DNA of 64,000 nucleotides, from assembly GCF_900142445.1 (NCBI RefSeq), contig NZ_FRAV01000003.1, positions 62,001-126,000 of the forward strand, in the 5' to 3' direction. Made by a program: the position numbers and the translations under genes. The notes under the pieces were generated by a model. It made no database searches, was not told the origin of the DNA, and worked only from the letters and a program-made list of their open reading frames with translations. Shown piece by piece: positions 52,269-61,561 of the stretch. Position 1 is the stretch's first letter; every line of letters begins with the position of its first letter. This stretch comes from Chryseobacterium polytrichastri. Lineage in GTDB: Bacteria; Bacteroidota; Bacteroidia; Flavobacteriales; Weeksellaceae.

Positions 52269-55176
52269 AGGGCGTTATATATAGTTTAATTTGAGTTCCT
52301 GGTTTTTGTTGGGTATCCTGAAGATTATTGATTTCTAAAATAATATGAGTGTCAAAAAGTTGTTTGAAGGTTTCAATTCTTTTTTGCGATAATTTTACTC
52401 CAAAAGAATTGGCTTTTCCCATGGATTCAGATGTATTGTTGATTCCTACGCCATTATCTTCAATCGTTATGCAAAGTGAAGAATCAATATGATTAAATGA
52501 AATATCAATAATTCCTTTCCTGTCTTTCAGATTGGCAATTCCATGTTTTAGGGCATTTTCAGCAAAAGGCTGTATCAATAAAGAAGGAATGATCCAGTTT
52601 TTATCTACTTTTTCAGAAACGGTAATCTTGTATTCAAACTGGTCTTTTAAGCGCAGTTTTTCCATATTTAAATATAAAGATAGATACTCGATCTCTTCAC
52701 TGATTGGCATAAAGGTTTTCTCTGAATAATGAAGTGTTTTTCTGATCATGTGTGAAAAAATATCAAGATAATTTTCCGTTTCCTGATAATCTTTTTTATA
52801 GAGTAAAAACTGAATAGAATTAAGACAATTGTAAATAAAATGAGGATTGATTTGCGCTTTTATAGCTTGAAGTTCAAGCTCGGCAATTTTCTTCTCATAG
52901 TAAAGATTTTCTAGTTTCTTATTTCGCTTTTTTTGAAAATACAGGTTGATAAGAAGGAAAATAACGGTGGCAAATACCAAAATTGAAAAAACTTTAAACC
53001 ACCAGGTTTGCCAGAATTTAGGCTTAATTTCGAAAGCCACATCAGAAGAAATATAAGATTGTTTGCCATTATAGCCCAGTCCGAAGACTTTAAATATATA
53101 CTGTCCGGGTGGAATCGTATTAAAGGTAATAATGGGTGAATTGCTGATTTGCCAATTCTCATTTAAACCTTCGACCTTATATTTATAATTGATTTTTCCT
53201 TGCGAAGTATAATCAGGGAAACTTAGATTAAAACTTATATTGTTATTCGGCGTTTGCCCTATAAGGTGTTGTTGAGTATTAAAAAACTCTTTGTTGCCAA
53301 TGTTGACTGAGTTGATTATTACTTTTTTATGAATGAATTTTTGTTGAGTAAAAAGATCATGAATGGGAAGAACACCCAATCCTTTTGAAGTTCCTACATA
53401 AACGGTATCATTTTTTATTACGCATCCTGCCACCACATTGGAAGGCAGTCCGTCTGTCTGAGTGAAATTATTAATTTTAAAATGCTTTTCTTTTATTTCA
53501 ATCCTGCAAAGTCCTGAATTTGTACTTGCCCAAAAGGTATGATCATTTTCAACTTCTATTTTTTTGATCTGGCTGGTCGGCAGTCCATCTTTTTCTGTGA
53601 TTTTTCGTGTAATCCCTTTATTGTTAAATAGAATGATTCCGTTGAGATTAGTAGCTCCTATATATACATTTTGCTTGAGTTTTTTAAGGTCGGTAAAATA
53701 GTATCCTTCTAAGAAAATAGTTTTCTTTTTGGTGTTACTATTCAGTTTGTAGAGGTCTTTAAAGCTCCCGACAAAAATACTGTCCTGATGATAAGGCAAA
53801 GCATTATACACTCTTTCTTTCAGGATTTCGGTGAAGGTTTTGTTGAGGTAATGATACACAGTCAGGTCATTACTGGTACAAAGAAGAACAGAATTCTCAG
53901 TGTATGGAATGATATTTTTAATATTACATTCCCGTAAAATTTCTTTTTTCCTGGTAAGGATATTATACTGAATAAGGTTTAAACTCAGTCCAAAAATAAC
54001 GGTGTTTCCTTTTGCATAAATTGCTTTGTGCTCAATTTTTCGGTTTTTCTCAAGGACGATATTTTCTATCTTTTTTGAATTGAAAATTCCGCTTTTAGCT
54101 TCATTGTATCCTAAAATAATAGCGTTGTCATTTTTAGCAATAGCTGTAATATATCCCGAATTATTTTTAATGGGTAGATGAATATAATTTTTAAAAAACC
54201 GATCGCCGATAAAAAGGATCCCATTGTTTCGAGTAGAAAACCACGCATTATTATCTTTATCCATCATGATATCATTGATAATATAATCGTCTAAAAGTCT
54301 GGTAGGAGTAGAAAGTTTTAACTTATCCAATTCTAGTAAAGATTCTTTGAAATATAAAGAGCCTCCTTTCTCCAGACAAAGCCAAATTTTGTAATTTTTA
54401 TCTACAATCATCTGGTGAATATTTTCATCGATGGTATATGACTGAAGTTTTTTAAAATGATAATTATTCTCTCTTTTATAGATGTCTATTGTTCTTTTAT
54501 GCCTGAAAATAAAATAATCTCCTTTTCTAAAAATGGCGGTGCCTTTTGTAGAGGGAATATTACAAGACGTCGTTGTTTTGTTGATGATATGGTAAGCCTG
54601 TATGTTTGTCTTTTGGTCAGAAAGATAGAGGAGATGGTTTGCCGGGTCAAAACCAAATACATAATTCGTGATATTTGGGTTATTCTTAAAATATAAAGGG
54701 ATGGTACTTACTTTTCCGTTTTTATATTGGTACATATTTTTCGGATTGTAAGTCGTGTAGATAATGAGAGATTCTTTGTCGATATAAATGTCCGGATTAT
54801 GTCCAAACTGTATTTTTCTGAGCTCTTTATTGGTGTCAGAATTAATGATTTTACCATTTTTAAGATAAGCAAAATCATTCAAAAAAGGATTGATGAAAAT
54901 TTCACCGTTTGATAAAGGGTAACAGGCTAAAACATCAATGTTTTTAAGGCCGTCTTTTTTATTATATTGTTTAAATTCTTTTCCGTCAAATCTAAATAAT
55001 CCGTTATCACTTCCTACCCAAATAAATCCATTATTGTCCTGGCTCAACCTGTATGTGTAAGAACTGTTTAACCCATTTTCTTCACTGTAATTTACCAATC
55101 CCGGAATTTGGGCCGGGAAAAATGTGGAAAAGAAAATTATAAATGAAATTAAATAAAGTATAGTTGGTTTTTTCAC
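52237..55176 (-). CDS. Propeller-sensor LytS-type histidine kinase
   Basis: A 979-residue membrane kinase. A signal peptide (ending PAQ near residue 23) precedes a periplasmic beta-propeller with Reg_prop motifs (YRLSQDNNGFIWVGSDNGLF; IMMDKDNNAWFSTRNNGI). The Y_Y_Y domain (YKVEGLNENWQISN) leads to one membrane helix near 735. The kinase is of the LytS class: phospho-acceptor His in QINPHFIYNCLNSIQ and N box FAENALKHGI, with DNGVGINN. It differs from the kinase at 40363 in its catalytic class although the sensor is of the same design. The cognate LytTR regulator overlaps its end. Confidence 0.92.
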   Translation of the reverse strand: MKKPTILYLISFIIFFSTFFPAQIPGLVNYSEENGLNSSYTYRLSQDNNGFIWVGSDNGLFRFDGKEFKQYNKKDGLKNIDVLACYPLSNGEIFINPFLNDFAYLKNGKIINSDTNKELRKIQFGHNPDIYIDKESLIIYTTYNPKNMYQYKNGKVSTIPLYFKNNPNITNYVFGFDPANHLLYLSDQKTNIQAYHIINKTTTSCNIPSTKGTAIFRKGDYFIFRHKRTIDIYKRENNYHFKKLQSYTIDENIHQMIVDKNYKIWLCLEKGGSLYFKESLLELDKLKLSTPTRLLDDYIINDIMMDKDNNAWFSTRNNGILFIGDRFFKNYIHLPIKNNSGYITAIAKNDNAIILGYNEAKSGIFNSKKIENIVLEKNRKIEHKAIYAKGNTVIFGLSLNLIQYNILTRKKEILRECNIKNIIPYTENSVLLCTSNDLTVYHYLNKTFTEILKERVYNALPYHQDSIFVGSFKDLYKLNSNTKKKTIFLEGYYFTDLKKLKQNVYIGATNLNGIILFNNKGITRKITEKDGLPTSQIKKIEVENDHTFWASTNSGLCRIEIKEKHFKINNFTQTDGLPSNVVAGCVIKNDTVYVGTSKGLGVLPIHDLFTQQKFIHKKVIINSVNIGNKEFFNTQQHLIGQTPNNNISFNLSFPDYTSQGKINYKYKVEGLNENWQISNSPIITFNTIPPGQYIFKVFGLGYNGKQSYISSDVAFEIKPKFWQTWWFKVFSILVFATVIFLLINLYFQKKRNKKLENLYYEKKIAELELQAIKAQINPHFIYNCLNSIQFLLYKKDYQETENYLDIFSHMIRKTLHYSEKTFMPISEEIEYLSLYLNMEKLRLKDQFEYKITVSEKVDKNWIIPSLLIQPFAENALKHGIANLKDRKGIIDISFNHIDSSLCITIEDNGVGINNTSESMGKANSFGVKLSQKRIETFKQLFDTHIILEINNLQDTQQKPGTQIKLYITPYENQNTSLHH

Positions 55177-55195
55177 ATTATATTGAATAATACTG

Positions 55196-55226
55196 TAAAT
55201 ATATAGTTTGATTCATAATATTACAA
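55196..55226 (-). promoter_or_regulatory. Promoter of the LytS-type propeller kinase
   Basis: On the minus strand TTG (plus 55224-55226), 20 bases, then TATATTTA (plus 55196-55203), a 7/8 match, 20 bases before the ATG. Confidence 0.5.
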
Positions 55227-55288
55227 TACATACATGAAAATCTTTAAAAAACGAATTGAAAAAATTCGGATAATTTTGTCCAATTTCG

Positions 55289-55296
55289 TACTTTTG
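55289..55296 (+). promoter_or_regulatory. -7 element of parE
   Basis: TACTTTTG matches TAnnTTTG, 20 bases before the ATG at 55317; no TTG at the usual -33 spacing. Confidence 0.5.
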
Positions 55297-55316
55297 TATG
55301 TTTGCTGAAATAATAT

Positions 55317-57194
55317 ATGTCACAAGAAATAAATCCAATCTATTCCGAAGATAATATCAGAACCCTCGATTGGCAGGAGCATATTCGTTTACGTCCCGGA
55401 ATGTATATCGGGAAGCTAGGAGATGGCTCATCTGCTGATGACGGTATTTACATTTTGCTTAAAGAAATCCTGGACAACTCTATCGATGAGTTCAGGATGA
55501 AGTCGGGTAAAAGAATTGAAATAAAAGTGGATGACGGTAAAGTTGCGATCCGTGACTTTGGCCGTGGAATTCCATTGGGAAAAGTGGTAGACGCTGTTTC
55601 CAAAATGAATACCGGAGGTAAGTATGATAGTAAAGCCTTCAAAAAGTCGGTAGGTCTGAATGGGGTAGGTACGAAAGCGGTTAACGCCCTTTCAGAATAT
55701 TTCCGTGTACGATCTTTCCGTGAAGGTAAAATGAAGATGGCCGAGTTTTCTCGTGGAATGATCACGGAAGACCATGAAGAAAAAGATACGTCAGACAGAA
55801 ATGGAACCGAGATTTCCTTTGTTCCGGATGGAGAGATTTTCCTTCATTTTAAATACAGAAAAGAGTATATCGAAAGAATGCTCCGTAATTATGCGTATTT
55901 GAATCCCGGGTTGAAAATTATCTTTAACGGAGAAACATTTTATTCTGAAAATGGTCTTAAAGACTTATTGGAAGAAGAAGTGGAAAGCGAAATTCTTTAT
56001 CCAATTGTTCACTTGAGAGATAATGATATTGAATTGGCGATTACCCATTCTGATAAATCTCAAACAGAAACCTATTTTTCATTCGTTAACGGACAAAATA
56101 CAACACAGGGTGGAACGCACTTAAATGCTTTCCGTGAAGCGTATGTAAAAACGATTAGAGAATTTTTTAATAAGAATTTTGATGCTTCTGATATCAGAAA
56201 ATCAATCATTGCAGCAATTTCCATTAATGTGGAAGAGCCTGTTTTTGAATCTCAGACGAAAACGAAATTGGGATCCAATGATATTGGACCAAATGGACCA
56301 ACGGTAAGAACATTTATCATTGATTTCCTGAAAAGTAAATTAGATAATTTCTTGCATAAGAATCCTGAAATTTCAGAAGCTATTCAGCGAAAAATATTGA
56401 TTTCTGAAAGAGAGAGAAAAGAGCTTTCCGGAATTCAGAAGTTGGCAAGAGAAAGAGCAAAGAAAGTATCTCTTCACAATAAAAAACTTCGTGACTGCAG
56501 ACAGCATTATAACGATCAGAAGGCTGAAAGAAAAGGAGATACACAGATCTTTATTACCGAGGGAGATTCTGCATCAGGATCTATCACAAAATCCAGACAG
56601 GTAGAAACGCAAGCCGTATTTTCATTGAAAGGGAAGCCTTTGAACTGTTATGGTCTTACAAAGAAAGTGGTGTATGAAAATGAAGAATTTAATTTGCTTC
56701 AGGCCGCTTTAAATATTGAAGAAAGTCTTGAAGATTTAAGATATAATCAGGTTATTATTGCAACCGATGCCGATGTGGATGGGATGCACATTCGTTTGCT
56801 GATGATCACCTTCTTTTTACAGTTTTTCCCTGATCTTATTAAGAATGGACACCTTTATATTCTCCAAACACCTTTGTTTAGAGTAAGAAATAAAAAGGAA
56901 ACAAGATATTGTTACTCAGAAGTAGAAAGAGTAAAAGCATTAAACGAGTTAGGTAAAAACCCTGAAATTACTCGATTTAAAGGATTGGGAGAGATCTCAC
57001 CAGATGAATTCAAGCACTTCATTGGTAAAGATATTCGCTTAGAGCCTGTAGTGCTCGGCAGAGATCAGACAATAGAACAGTTACTGGAGTTTTACATGGG
57101 TAAAAATACACCAGACAGACAATTATTTATTCTGGATAATCTAGTTGTAGAAGATCCGGATATTGATAAAAAAGAAATATCAACTGAAGTATAG
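55317..57194 (+). CDS. parE: DNA topoisomerase IV subunit B
   Basis: The ATPase subunit of the type IIA topoisomerase that decatenates daughter chromosomes. The GHKL ATP site is visible in [19 protein letters not shown] and [15 protein letters not shown]. The transducer domain follows. The TOPRIM domain has [12 protein letters not shown] and [13 protein letters not shown], and the C-terminus shows [14 protein letters not shown]. At 625 residues it has ParE rather than GyrB length, and its partner parC lies 541 bases downstream. It heads a run of five codirectional genes. Confidence 0.95.
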   Translation: MSQEINPIYSEDNIRTLDWQEHIRLRPGMYIGKLGDGSSADDGIYILLKEILDNSIDEFRMKSGKRIEIKVDDGKVAIRDFGRGIPLGKVVDAVSKMNTGGKYDSKAFKKSVGLNGVGTKAVNALSEYFRVRSFREGKMKMAEFSRGMITEDHEEKDTSDRNGTEISFVPDGEIFLHFKYRKEYIERMLRNYAYLNPGLKIIFNGETFYSENGLKDLLEEEVESEILYPIVHLRDNDIELAITHSDKSQTETYFSFVNGQNTTQGGTHLNAFREAYVKTIREFFNKNFDASDIRKSIIAAISINVEEPVFESQTKTKLGSNDIGPNGPTVRTFIIDFLKSKLDNFLHKNPEISEAIQRKILISERERKELSGIQKLARERAKKVSLHNKKLRDCRQHYNDQKAERKGDTQIFITEGDSASGSITKSRQVETQAVFSLKGKPLNCYGLTKKVVYENEEFNLLQAALNIEESLEDLRYNQVIIATDADVDGMHIRLLMITFFLQFFPDLIKNGHLYILQTPLFRVRNKKETRYCYSEVERVKALNELGKNPEITRFKGLGEISPDEFKHFIGKDIRLEPVVLGRDQTIEQLLEFYMGKNTPDRQLFILDNLVVEDPDIDKKEISTEV

Positions 57195-57248
57195 ATGGAA
57201 TAAAATTATAAGATAAAAGACAAATAACACCACACACCAAATAATAAT

Positions 57249-57758
57249 ATGAGATTAAGTAACCGTAACAAAGCTTCGGTATATAACTTTGTGAATACAC
57301 TATTGATAATGGCCGTTCTAGTTGGGATTGCAGCTTTTCTTTTAGAAGAATACAGATTCAATGTATTAGGATTAGAAAGCTATTTATTACTGGTTATTCC
57401 TATTGCCTTATTAGTGGCTTTTTACTTACGAGGAAGACAGATTTTTGAATATGATAGTGATGGGGAAGCCCTGAATTTTAAAAACAAAAATATTGTTCCT
57501 TTTTTAGATAAACCATTAAGTGATGAATTCCCAAAATACAAACTGCTGAGCTATGAAATAATAGATATTTTCTTCATTAAAAGACTTTACATTACCATTT
57601 CAAGCAAAGTTAGTGGGTCTACCATGTTGAAATACGAGATTTCGTATCTCACAAAAAAAGAAATAACCGATTTAAAATTCTCTTTAAGCAAAGTAGTAAA
57701 AACTAATAACGAGAAAAAAGAGTTAAAAATAAAAAATGACAGAAGAACACTCTCATGA
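57249..57758 (+). CDS. Membrane protein between parE and parC, unknown function
   Basis: A 169-residue protein. Two membrane helices at about 14-33 and 40-60 (FVNTLLIMAVLVGIAAFLL; YLLLVIPIALLVAFYL) are followed by a soluble beta-rich part that may be a PH-like domain (FEYDSDGEALNFKNKNIVPF; LYITISSKVSG). It starts 54 bases after parE and overlaps parC by 23 bases, so it is translated in the same operon. I know no function. The overlap suggests a conserved arrangement worth checking in relatives. Confidence 0.75.
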   Translation: MRLSNRNKASVYNFVNTLLIMAVLVGIAAFLLEEYRFNVLGLESYLLLVIPIALLVAFYLRGRQIFEYDSDGEALNFKNKNIVPFLDKPLSDEFPKYKLLSYEIIDIFFIKRLYITISSKVSGSTMLKYEISYLTKKEITDLKFSLSKVVKTNNEKKELKIKNDRRTLS

Positions 57759-60321
57759 AGGTGAAAGCTTAAAAAAAGTTTCCGGTCTTTACAAAGATTG
57801 GTTCCTTGATTATGCATCATATGTAATTTTAGACAGGGCAATACCGTCTGTTTATGATGGTTTGAAGCCTGTTCAGCGAAGAATCATGCACTCCATGCGC
57901 GAGCTGGAAGACGGTCGTTACAACAAAGTAGCCAATATCGTTGGAAATACCATGAAATATCACCCTCATGGTGATGCGTCTATTACGGATGCCATGGTTG
58001 CCATTGGCCAAAAAGAGCTCTTAATAGATACTCAGGGAAACTGGGGGAATATCTATACAGGAGATTCTGCGGCAGCGGCAAGGTATATTGAAGCGAGATT
58101 AACGCCTTTTGCATTAGAAGTTGTCTTCAATCCGAAAACAACGGAATGGGCAAAATCTTATGACGGAAGAAATAATGAACCAATTGATCTTCCAGTAAAG
58201 TTCCCATTGCTTCTTGCTCAGGGAGTTGAAGGAATTGGTGTTGGACTTTCGACCAAAATTCTTCCCCATAATTTTAATGAATTAATTAATGCTTCTGTTG
58301 CCTATTTAAAAGGTAAAAAGTTTGAAATATTTCCTGATTTTTTAACCGCAGGATATTTAGATGTTTCTGAATACAACGATGGTCATAGAGGGGGGAAAGT
58401 AAGAGCCAGAGCGAGAATTACGCAGACGGATAAGCATACCTTAGTGATTACCGAGCTTCCTTTTTCTAAGAATACGAGTGATTTAATTGATTCGATCTTA
58501 AAAGCGAATGAAAAAGGGAAGATCAAGATTAAAAAAATTGAAGATAATACGTCTGATAAGGTAGAAATTCTTATTCACCTTCCTAATGATTCTTCGCCAG
58601 ATAAAACGATTGATGCTTTATATGCATTTACTGATTGTCAGGTAACGATTTCACCGAATGCGTGTGTAATTGTTGGAGATAAACCGATGTTCCTGAATGT
58701 TTCTGAGATTTTAAGAATGAATACGGATCATACGGTTTCATTGCTTAAAAAAGAATTGGAAATTGAACTTCACGAGTTGCAGGAAAACTGGCATTTCTCT
58801 TCATTGGAAAGGATTTTCATTGAAAACAGAATCTACCACGACATTGAAGAAGTTGAAACTTGGGATGATGTCTTACTAACAATTGATAAAGGCTTAAAAC
58901 CTCATACAAAACATTTGTTAAGAGCGGTAACGCAGGAAGATATTCTTCGATTGACAGAGATCAGAATTAAGAGAATTTCAAGATTCGATTTAGATAAATT
59001 TAAAGAAAATATTGCTGCTCTTGAAGGAAAGATAGAGTTGGTAAAACATAACTTGGCTCACCTTATTGCGTATGCGATTGATTATTATTTAAATATTCAA
59101 AAGAAATTTGGTAAGGATAGAGAAAGAAAAACGGAGCTTAGAATTTTTGATACCATTGATGCGAGTAAAGTTGCTGTGGCCAATGAAAAGTTCTATGCTA
59201 ATTTTGAAGAAGGCTTCATTGGAACTTCTCTGAAAAAAGATCAGTATTTATTCGACTGTTCAGATATTGATGACATTATTACTTTCAGAAAAGACGGAAG
59301 TATGAAAGTCGTAAAAGTGGAAGCCAAAACTTTTATCGGAAAAGATATTTTGCATGTTGCCATTTTCAAAAAAAGCGATAAGAGAACGGTTTACAATATG
59401 ATCTACCGTGAAGGAAGAGAAGGACCTTATTATATGAAACGTTTTTCTGTAACTGGGGTAACCAGAAATACGGATTACCCGTTAGCTTCAGATAAAAAAT
59501 TCTCTGAAACACTTTATTTCTCTGCAAACCCGAATGGTGAAGCTGAAACGGTATCGGTGCTTTTAAAACCCAACCCAAGGATCAGAAAAAATAAAATGGA
59601 TATCGATTTCTCAGAATTAGCCATCAAAGGGCGTGATTCTAAAGGAAATTTAGTAACCAAATATTCAATTAAAAAAATTGATCTTAAAGAAGAAGGCGTT
59701 TCTACATTAGCTCCAAGAAGAATTTGGTTTGATGATACGGTAAGAAGATTGAATGCAGACGGAAGAGGAACTTTACTCGGTAGCTTTAAAGGAGATGATA
59801 AAATTTTAATTGTCACAGGGAATGGAGAAGCTAAATTAATTTCTTTTGACTTAGGAAACCGTTTCGATGATGAATATCTGATCTTGGAAAAATGGAGACC
59901 TAATCAGCCCATCACCTGTATTTACTATGATGGCGAGAAGGAAATTTATTTTATCAAAAGATTCTTGCTAGAGAACAATACAAATGCACAGGCCTTTATG
60001 CCATCAGAGCATAATAAATCATTTATTGAAAATATAATTGTGGCCAATAATTGCACTGTAGAGATTGCATTTGCAAAAGACAAAGGAAAAGAACGTGATC
60101 CTGAAACCATTAATATCGATGAGTTTATTGCGGTGAAAGGAATTAAAGCTATTGGTAATCAGTTTACTAAATTTAAAGTAAAAACAATCAACGTAACCAT
60201 TCCGGAACCTGAAGAGGAAGAGCCTGAAGTATATGAAGAACCTGAGAATACTGAAGGAACAGATGATGATGGAGGTGTGATCGGTGATTTATTTGATGCA
60301 GGAGAAACTGAAAGCGAATAG
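57736..60321 (+). CDS. parC: DNA topoisomerase IV subunit A
   Basis: The DNA-cleaving subunit of topoisomerase IV, 861 residues. The winged-helix core has AIPSVYDGLKPVQRRI, HPHGDASITDAM and the catalytic Y117 in AAAARYIEARL. A coiled-coil gate and the C-terminal beta-pinwheel follow; the last 45 residues are strongly acidic (EPEEEEPEVYEEPENTEG). In the quinolone-determining segment the positions equivalent to E. coli Ser80 and Glu84 are Ala and Asp; from memory this is common in Bacteroidota, so it need not mean acquired resistance. It overlaps the membrane protein gene by 23 bases. Confidence 0.95.
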   Translation: MTEEHSHEGESLKKVSGLYKDWFLDYASYVILDRAIPSVYDGLKPVQRRIMHSMRELEDGRYNKVANIVGNTMKYHPHGDASITDAMVAIGQKELLIDTQGNWGNIYTGDSAAAARYIEARLTPFALEVVFNPKTTEWAKSYDGRNNEPIDLPVKFPLLLAQGVEGIGVGLSTKILPHNFNELINASVAYLKGKKFEIFPDFLTAGYLDVSEYNDGHRGGKVRARARITQTDKHTLVITELPFSKNTSDLIDSILKANEKGKIKIKKIEDNTSDKVEILIHLPNDSSPDKTIDALYAFTDCQVTISPNACVIVGDKPMFLNVSEILRMNTDHTVSLLKKELEIELHELQENWHFSSLERIFIENRIYHDIEEVETWDDVLLTIDKGLKPHTKHLLRAVTQEDILRLTEIRIKRISRFDLDKFKENIAALEGKIELVKHNLAHLIAYAIDYYLNIQKKFGKDRERKTELRIFDTIDASKVAVANEKFYANFEEGFIGTSLKKDQYLFDCSDIDDIITFRKDGSMKVVKVEAKTFIGKDILHVAIFKKSDKRTVYNMIYREGREGPYYMKRFSVTGVTRNTDYPLASDKKFSETLYFSANPNGEAETVSVLLKPNPRIRKNKMDIDFSELAIKGRDSKGNLVTKYSIKKIDLKEEGVSTLAPRRIWFDDTVRRLNADGRGTLLGSFKGDDKILIVTGNGEAKLISFDLGNRFDDEYLILEKWRPNQPITCIYYDGEKEIYFIKRFLLENNTNAQAFMPSEHNKSFIENIIVANNCTVEIAFAKDKGKERDPETINIDEFIAVKGIKAIGNQFTKFKVKTINVTIPEPEEEEPEVYEEPENTEGTDDDGGVIGDLFDAGETESE

Positions 60322-60332
60322 AATATAAAACC

Positions 60333-60893
60333 ATGAAAAAAATTGTATTTCCTATGCTCATCTTTTTGATGGGCTTTTCCTGCAAAGAGAAAAAAGAGAA
60401 GACGACTGAAACAAAAACGGTGGAAACCAAAGTTGCTGACTCTGTTAAAACATTAGAGCCAGAAGAGTTCGTTGATTCAGAGCCTAGAAAAGAAGACACG
60501 GACTATGAAGTAATCAATAAAAAAGACTTTGCAAAATGGAAAGGAGAGTATCATTTGGATTATCTTGATTACGCAGGAGAAAATGACGGAACAAAACTGA
60601 AAGCCAAGTTAGTGTTGGATGGTCCTGAAGATGGTCATTTTTATCTTTGGTGTGAAAAACCGAATGATACCACAAAATTGGTAATGCAACATGTATATGG
60701 AAGTTTTGGTAAAATGAATAATGAAAATACAGCCGTTAAATTTTTACCCGAAATCATTATTGAAGGAGAAAATACAGGAATTAATCTAGACTTTTTCTTA
60801 TACAACAAAAACAATACGTTTTATATTAAAAGTGACATGATTCCTTCCGAAGGTGGGGCTACAAAAGAGCTTCCGATTCAAAAAATTAAATAA
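60333..60893 (+). CDS. Lipoprotein of unknown function
   Basis: A 186-residue lipoprotein: the signal peptide ends LMGFSC at Cys17, followed by a Lys/Glu/Thr-rich tether to about residue 55. The mature domain is beta-rich (WKGEYHLDYLDYAGENDGT; KLVLDGPEDGHFYLWCE). No family is recognised. It begins 12 bases after parC and ends 7 bases before the rhomboid gene, so it is part of the same transcript. Confidence 0.78.
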   Translation: MKKIVFPMLIFLMGFSCKEKKEKTTETKTVETKVADSVKTLEPEEFVDSEPRKEDTDYEVINKKDFAKWKGEYHLDYLDYAGENDGTKLKAKLVLDGPEDGHFYLWCEKPNDTTKLVMQHVYGSFGKMNNENTAVKFLPEIIIEGENTGINLDFFLYNKNNTFYIKSDMIPSEGGATKELPIQKIK

Positions 60894-60899
60894 AAAAAT

Positions 60900-61553
60900 A
60901 TGAATATCATAATATTAATTATCATTGCTACGTCTGTTATTAGCTTTATCGCTTTTAACAATATATCCATTTTTGAAAAGTATAAATTCAACGTTGGAGC
61001 AATCCAAAATAGAAAAGAATACATTCGTTTGCTTTCTGCCGGATTTCTTCATGCGGATATTATGCATTTGGTCTTCAATATGATGACCCTTTATTTCTTT
61101 GCACCTATCGTCGTGGAAGGTTTTGGAAATCTAGGATTTTTGATTATTTATTTTGGATCAATATTATTAGGGAATATATTTTCATTATTTCTCTACCAAA
61201 AACAACCTTGGTATTCTGCAATTGGAGCGAGTGGAGGAGTCTCTGGGATTTTATTTGCATCCATTGCAATGATCCCTGCTCTTAAAATATACATGTTTTT
61301 CATTCCTATAGGAATTCCTGGATTTATTTTTGGTCTTTTATATTTCAGCTACTCTGTTTATATGATGTTGAATCCTAGGCAACAAGATAATATAGGACAT
61401 GCAGCTCACTTAGGAGGCGCATTCTTTGGTTTGGTTTACGCTATTGTAAATCAACCAGAAAAAGCAATAGAAAATTCAATGTATATAGGGATTATGGCAT
61501 TACCATTACTGTATTTAAGCTACGAAATTTTTATAAGGAAAAGAATTAATTAA
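60900..61553 (+). CDS. Rhomboid-family intramembrane serine protease
   Basis: A 217-residue membrane protease with about six helices. The catalytic serine is S111 in IGASGGVSG, and the catalytic histidine is most likely H170 in HAAHLGGAFFG. The loop 1 landmark ADIMHLVFNMMTLYFF carries the conserved His/Asn region. It cleaves membrane proteins within or near the bilayer; substrates are unknown. It starts 7 bases after the lipoprotein gene and is followed 9 bases later by the T9SS protein gene. Confidence 0.93.
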   Translation: MNIIILIIIATSVISFIAFNNISIFEKYKFNVGAIQNRKEYIRLLSAGFLHADIMHLVFNMMTLYFFAPIVVEGFGNLGFLIIYFGSILLGNIFSLFLYQKQPWYSAIGASGGVSGILFASIAMIPALKIYMFFIPIGIPGFIFGLLYFSYSVYMMLNPRQQDNIGHAAHLGGAFFGLVYAIVNQPEKAIENSMYIGIMALPLLYLSYEIFIRKRIN

Positions 61554-61561
61554 AATCTGTT

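Noticed and set aside
57949..57990. ParC quinolone-resistance substitutions (Ala and Asp at the Ser80/Glu84 positions)
   Set aside because: The residues appear typical of the lineage, so acquired resistance cannot be inferred from them.
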